From: Parazoarcus communis
Lineage (GTDB): Bacteria > Pseudomonadota > Gammaproteobacteria > Burkholderiales > Rhodocyclaceae
Reading direction: 5' to 3'
Assembly: GCF_003111665.1 (NCBI RefSeq)
Contig: NZ_CP022188.1
Coordinates: forward strand, 1 to 64,000
DNA: 64,000 nucleotides
Part shown: positions 61,521-64,000 of the stretch, one piece after another
Layout of the letters: each line of letters starts with the position of its first letter
How positions within the stretch are numbered: the first letter of the stretch is position 1
The notes under the pieces: generated by a model
What the model was told of the DNA's origin: nothing
The model's database searches: none
Seen by the model: only the letters and a program-made list of their open reading frames with translations
Program-made: the position numbers and the translations under genes

Positions 61521-62717
61521 ATGGATCTGAACTTCACACCCGACGAGATCGCTTTTCGCGACGAGGTGCGGGACTTCATCCGCGACCACCTGCCCGCTAC
61601 GGTCCGCCACAAGGTTCTCAATGGCCTGCATCTGGAGCGAGACGACTACCTGTGCTGGCAAAAGGCCCTGCATGCACGCGGCTGGGGCGGTTCGTCGTGG
61701 CCCGAGGCGTTCGGCGGAACCGGCTGGAACGCCGTTCAGCAATACATCTTCGACGAGACCTGCGCTGCCGGCGGCGCACCACGCCTGGTGCCCTTCGGAC
61801 TGAAGATGGTGGCCCCGGTCATCATGGCTTTCGGCAATGCCGAGCAGCAGGCGCGCTTTCTGCCCCCGATCCTTGCCGGTGAAGAATGGTGGTGTCAGGG
61901 CTACTCGGAGCCCGGCTCGGGCTCTGACCTCGCTTCGGTCAAGACCCGCGCAGTTCGCGACGGCGAGCACTATGTGGTGAACGGGCAAAAGACATGGACC
62001 ACCCTGGGACAGTACGCCGACTGGATCTTCTGTCTGGTGCGCACCGACCCTGAGGCGAAGGCCCAGCGCGGTATCTCCTTCCTGCTGATCGACATGAAGA
62101 CGCCTGGCGTTACCGTGCGCCCGATCATCACCATGGACGGTCTGCATGAAGTCAATGAAGTGTGGCTGGAAGACGTCCGGGTTCCGGTAGCCAACCTGAT
62201 TGGCGAAGAGAACAAGGGCTGGACCTACGCGAAGTTCCTGCTGGGCCATGAACGCACCAACATCGCGGGCATCGGTATCGCCAAGCGCGAACTGGGACGC
62301 CTCAAGCGTATTGCGGCAGGCGAGTCACTTGATGGACGACCGCTCATCGAAGACGCACTGTTCGCCTCCCGTATCGCTCAACTTGAGATCGAACTGATGG
62401 CGCTGGAGATCACCAACCTGCGTGTGCTGTGCGCCGAAGCCGAGCGCCGCGCACCCGGCCCCGAGGCGTCGATCCTCAAGATCAAGGGCAGCGAGATCCA
62501 GCAAGGCATCGTCGAACTGATGACCGAGGCCATCGGCGCTTACGCTCTGCCCTATCGGCGAGAGGCCATGAGCGCCGGATATCAGGGCGAGGCCATCGGT
62601 CCGTTCCATGCCATCACCCCAACCGCCCAGTATCTCAATCTGCGCAAACTCTCCATTTACGGCGGGTCGAACGAGATTCAGCGCAACATCATTTCCCAGA
62701 TGATTCTGGGGCTGTAA
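61521..62717 (+). CDS. acyl-CoA dehydrogenase, large/PimC-like subunit
   Basis: The 398-residue flavoprotein has the ACAD fold with QGYSEPGSGSDLASVKTRA, the NGQKTWTT region and the C-terminal IYGGSNEIQRNIISQ. It lacks the Glu of the IYEGT motif used by medium-chain enzymes; a candidate base is the Glu of LLGHERTNIAG. It is 10 nt from a second, dissimilar ACAD gene. Such adjacent pairs (PimCD, FadE26-27 types) form heteromeric enzymes for bulky or dicarboxylic acyl-CoAs. The start at 61521 is fixed by the family N-terminus MDLNFTPDEIAFRDEV. Confidence 0.88.
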   Translation: MDLNFTPDEIAFRDEVRDFIRDHLPATVRHKVLNGLHLERDDYLCWQKALHARGWGGSSWPEAFGGTGWNAVQQYIFDETCAAGGAPRLVPFGLKMVAPVIMAFGNAEQQARFLPPILAGEEWWCQGYSEPGSGSDLASVKTRAVRDGEHYVVNGQKTWTTLGQYADWIFCLVRTDPEAKAQRGISFLLIDMKTPGVTVRPIITMDGLHEVNEVWLEDVRVPVANLIGEENKGWTYAKFLLGHERTNIAGIGIAKRELGRLKRIAAGESLDGRPLIEDALFASRIAQLEIELMALEITNLRVLCAEAERRAPGPEASILKIKGSEIQQGIVELMTEAIGAYALPYRREAMSAGYQGEAIGPFHAITPTAQYLNLRKLSIYGGSNEIQRNIISQMILGL

Positions 62718-62727
62718 GGAGCACGCC

Positions 62728-63846
62728 ATGGACTTTTCCTTCACCGAAGAACAGAACATGCTGCTGGAAACCACGCGTCGATTCGTATCACGCGAATATG
62801 GCTTCGAAGCACGCAAGCAGATCACCTCCAGCGAAACCGGCATGAGCCGCAAGACCTGGTCCTCACTGGCCGAGATCGGCTTGCTTGCCCTGCTGGTGCC
62901 AGAGGAAAACGGCGGTCTGGAAGCCGGTCCGGTTGAAACCATGCTCGTCATGTCCGCACTGGGCGAAGGCCTGGTGGTAGAGCCCTTCCTGACCAGCGCC
63001 GTCATGTCGACCTCAGCCATCGCCCGCCTCGGCAGCACCGTCCAGAAGGAGGCCTGGTTGCCCTTGCTGGCCGGTGGCGAAGTTATTGCAGTGTTTGCAC
63101 ACGAGGAGAAAGCAGCGTCCTCGGATCCCCTCCGGATCAATACCACCGCCACGCCGGCGGGCGGAGGCTATGTCATCTCCGGCAGCAAGCACGTGATCTA
63201 TCACGCGCCACAGGCAGATCTTCTGCTGGTCAGCGCGAAGCTTCCCGAAGGCCAGCTCGCGCTGTTCGCGATACCTGCAAACACCCCGGGGCTGCGCATG
63301 CAGGCCTATCCAACGGTTGACGGCAGGCGCGCCGCCGATCTTCATTTCCAGCAGATGTTCGTCCCTGCCGATACCCGCCTGTGCTCGGCCGATGCAAACG
63401 AGGTCATCGCCGACGTGCTCGACCTCGGACTTGCGGCCCTGTGCGCCGAGGCAACCGGCAGCCTCGACAAGCTGCTTGCAGCAACCATCGAGTATGCCGG
63501 CGCCCGCAAGCAGTTCGGCGTGCCGATCGGCAAGTTCCAGGCCCTGCAGCATCGCATGGCCGACATGCTGATCCATCGCGAGCAGGCCCGTTCAATGTCC
63601 TACCTGGCCGCCATTCGCGCAGGCGAGCAAGCTGGCGCCGAACGCAGCCGTGCGCTGTCCGCGGCAAAGGTGGTAATCGGCCAGGCCTGCCGCTTCGTCG
63701 GCCAGCAGGCGGTGCAGATTCATGGCGGCATGGGCGTCACGGACGAGCTCGACGTCAGTCACTACTTCAAGCGCCTGTTTGCGATCGAAAAGCTGTTTGG
63801 CACGACGGATAGCCACCTGCGACGCTTCAGCGCAGCGGCCAGCTAA
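62728..63846 (+). CDS. acyl-CoA dehydrogenase, small/PimD-like subunit
   Basis: The 372-residue protein has the ACAD N-terminus (MDFSFTEEQNMLLETTRRFV), a shortened middle domain, the FAD-contacting ARKQFGVPIGKFQALQ and the C-terminal QIHGGMGVTDELDVSHYFKR. It starts 10 nt after the preceding ACAD, and the pair ends in a strong terminator. It is more divergent in the substrate region than its partner, consistent with a structural or FAD-supplying role in a heteromer. That is inference. Confidence 0.88.
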   Translation: MDFSFTEEQNMLLETTRRFVSREYGFEARKQITSSETGMSRKTWSSLAEIGLLALLVPEENGGLEAGPVETMLVMSALGEGLVVEPFLTSAVMSTSAIARLGSTVQKEAWLPLLAGGEVIAVFAHEEKAASSDPLRINTTATPAGGGYVISGSKHVIYHAPQADLLLVSAKLPEGQLALFAIPANTPGLRMQAYPTVDGRRAADLHFQQMFVPADTRLCSADANEVIADVLDLGLAALCAEATGSLDKLLAATIEYAGARKQFGVPIGKFQALQHRMADMLIHREQARSMSYLAAIRAGEQAGAERSRALSAAKVVIGQACRFVGQQAVQIHGGMGVTDELDVSHYFKRLFAIEKLFGTTDSHLRRFSAAAS

Positions 63847-63880
63847 ACAGAACCAGCACTCCTCAGCCTTGCTCCCTCAT

Positions 63881-63914
63881 GCCCGTCCGCCAGCAGCGGA
63901 TGGGCATCTTTTTT
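63881..63914 (+). terminator. intrinsic terminator after the acyl-CoA dehydrogenase pair
   Basis: GCCCGTCCGC (63881-63890) and GCGGATGGGC (63896-63905) form a 10-bp stem with one G-T pair and a 5-nt loop, followed by ATC and six T. The last 86 nt of the window hold nothing I can support. Confidence 0.88.
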
Positions 63915-64000
63915 GGCAGCGTCCGCTCACGGTACCCGCGTGACCGACCCAGCACTCCAGGCAGTCCGGTAGCATCGGCCGCGCGCGGCCACATCCCCGG

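Noticed and set aside
1..64000. tRNA, rRNA, CRISPR arrays or insertion sequences
   Set aside because: No cloverleaf-like, repeat-spacer or transposase-like sequence was seen in any gap or frame, though short RNAs cannot be excluded without computation.

Overview
The window is compact, high-GC DNA with short intergenic gaps and many ATGA-type overlaps. It reads as a chromosomal segment of a metabolically versatile Gram-negative bacterium. Monomeric NADP isocitrate dehydrogenase, three TRAP transporters, a Liv-type ABC transporter for a carboxylic acid, a quinoprotein alcohol dehydrogenase locus and a dense acyl-CoA beta-oxidation cluster together suggest a betaproteobacterium of the Rhodocyclales (Thauera/Azoarcus/Aromatoleum-like). 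This placement is inference from gene content and protein character; no rRNA or tRNA gene is present. I saw no insertion sequence, prophage, CRISPR array or tRNA-linked integration signal.

Layout. 1-4 kb: a truncated LysR regulator, a divergent 54-codon small ORF behind a perfect 15-bp palindrome, a class V aminotransferase and a ChrA chromate transporter. 4-12.3 kb: a ChaN-PDZ protein overlapping an M1-type peptidase, the lactate utilisation operon lutABC, a radical SAM protein and a LeuE-like exporter. 12.3-16 kb: a first TRAP transporter (QMP order) and a CBS-domain protein. 16-22.6 kb: a quinoprotein locus with cytochrome c, a PQQ alcohol dehydrogenase carrying the lanthanide-type Asp, a fused SoxYZ-like carrier, a zinc metallohydrolase and a two-component system. 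Two divergent sigma-54 promoter matches lie between the dehydrogenase and the carrier gene. 22.6-25.6 kb: a second TRAP system (PQM). 26-37.2 kb: glutathione S-transferase, a membrane-anchored FMN glutamate-synthase-like protein, iron alcohol dehydrogenase, a DUF3334 protein, an Acg-type nitroreductase, monomeric icd, and a TonB-dependent receptor behind a Fur-box-like dyad. 37.5-44.4 kb: a TAXI-TRAP transporter, a probable lysine (aminoadipate semialdehyde) catabolic gene pair, a DJ-1/PfpI protein and a ribbon-helix-helix protein.

44.4-63.9 kb is one catabolic island. A long leftward operon carries an acyl-CoA ligase, livKHMGF, an MFS pump, a nitronate-monooxygenase-like flavoprotein, an enoyl-CoA hydratase, an IclR regulator and, behind a hairpin, ETF:quinone oxidoreductase. 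Beside it lie a 3-hydroxyacyl-CoA dehydrogenase/thiolase operon, an opposing PaaI thioesterase/hydratase operon, and a pair of acyl-CoA dehydrogenases. Together they give uptake, CoA activation, two-subunit dehydrogenation, hydration, oxidation and thiolysis of a carboxylic acid, with electrons leaving through ETF-QO. The promoters share a CTGCA-N-TGCAG dyad, and a second sequence (core TCAATGA) recurs near them. These may be the operators of the resident IclR protein. The substrate cannot be read from the sequence; a dicarboxylate such as pimelate, or an aryl- or cycloalkyl-carboxylate, is plausible.
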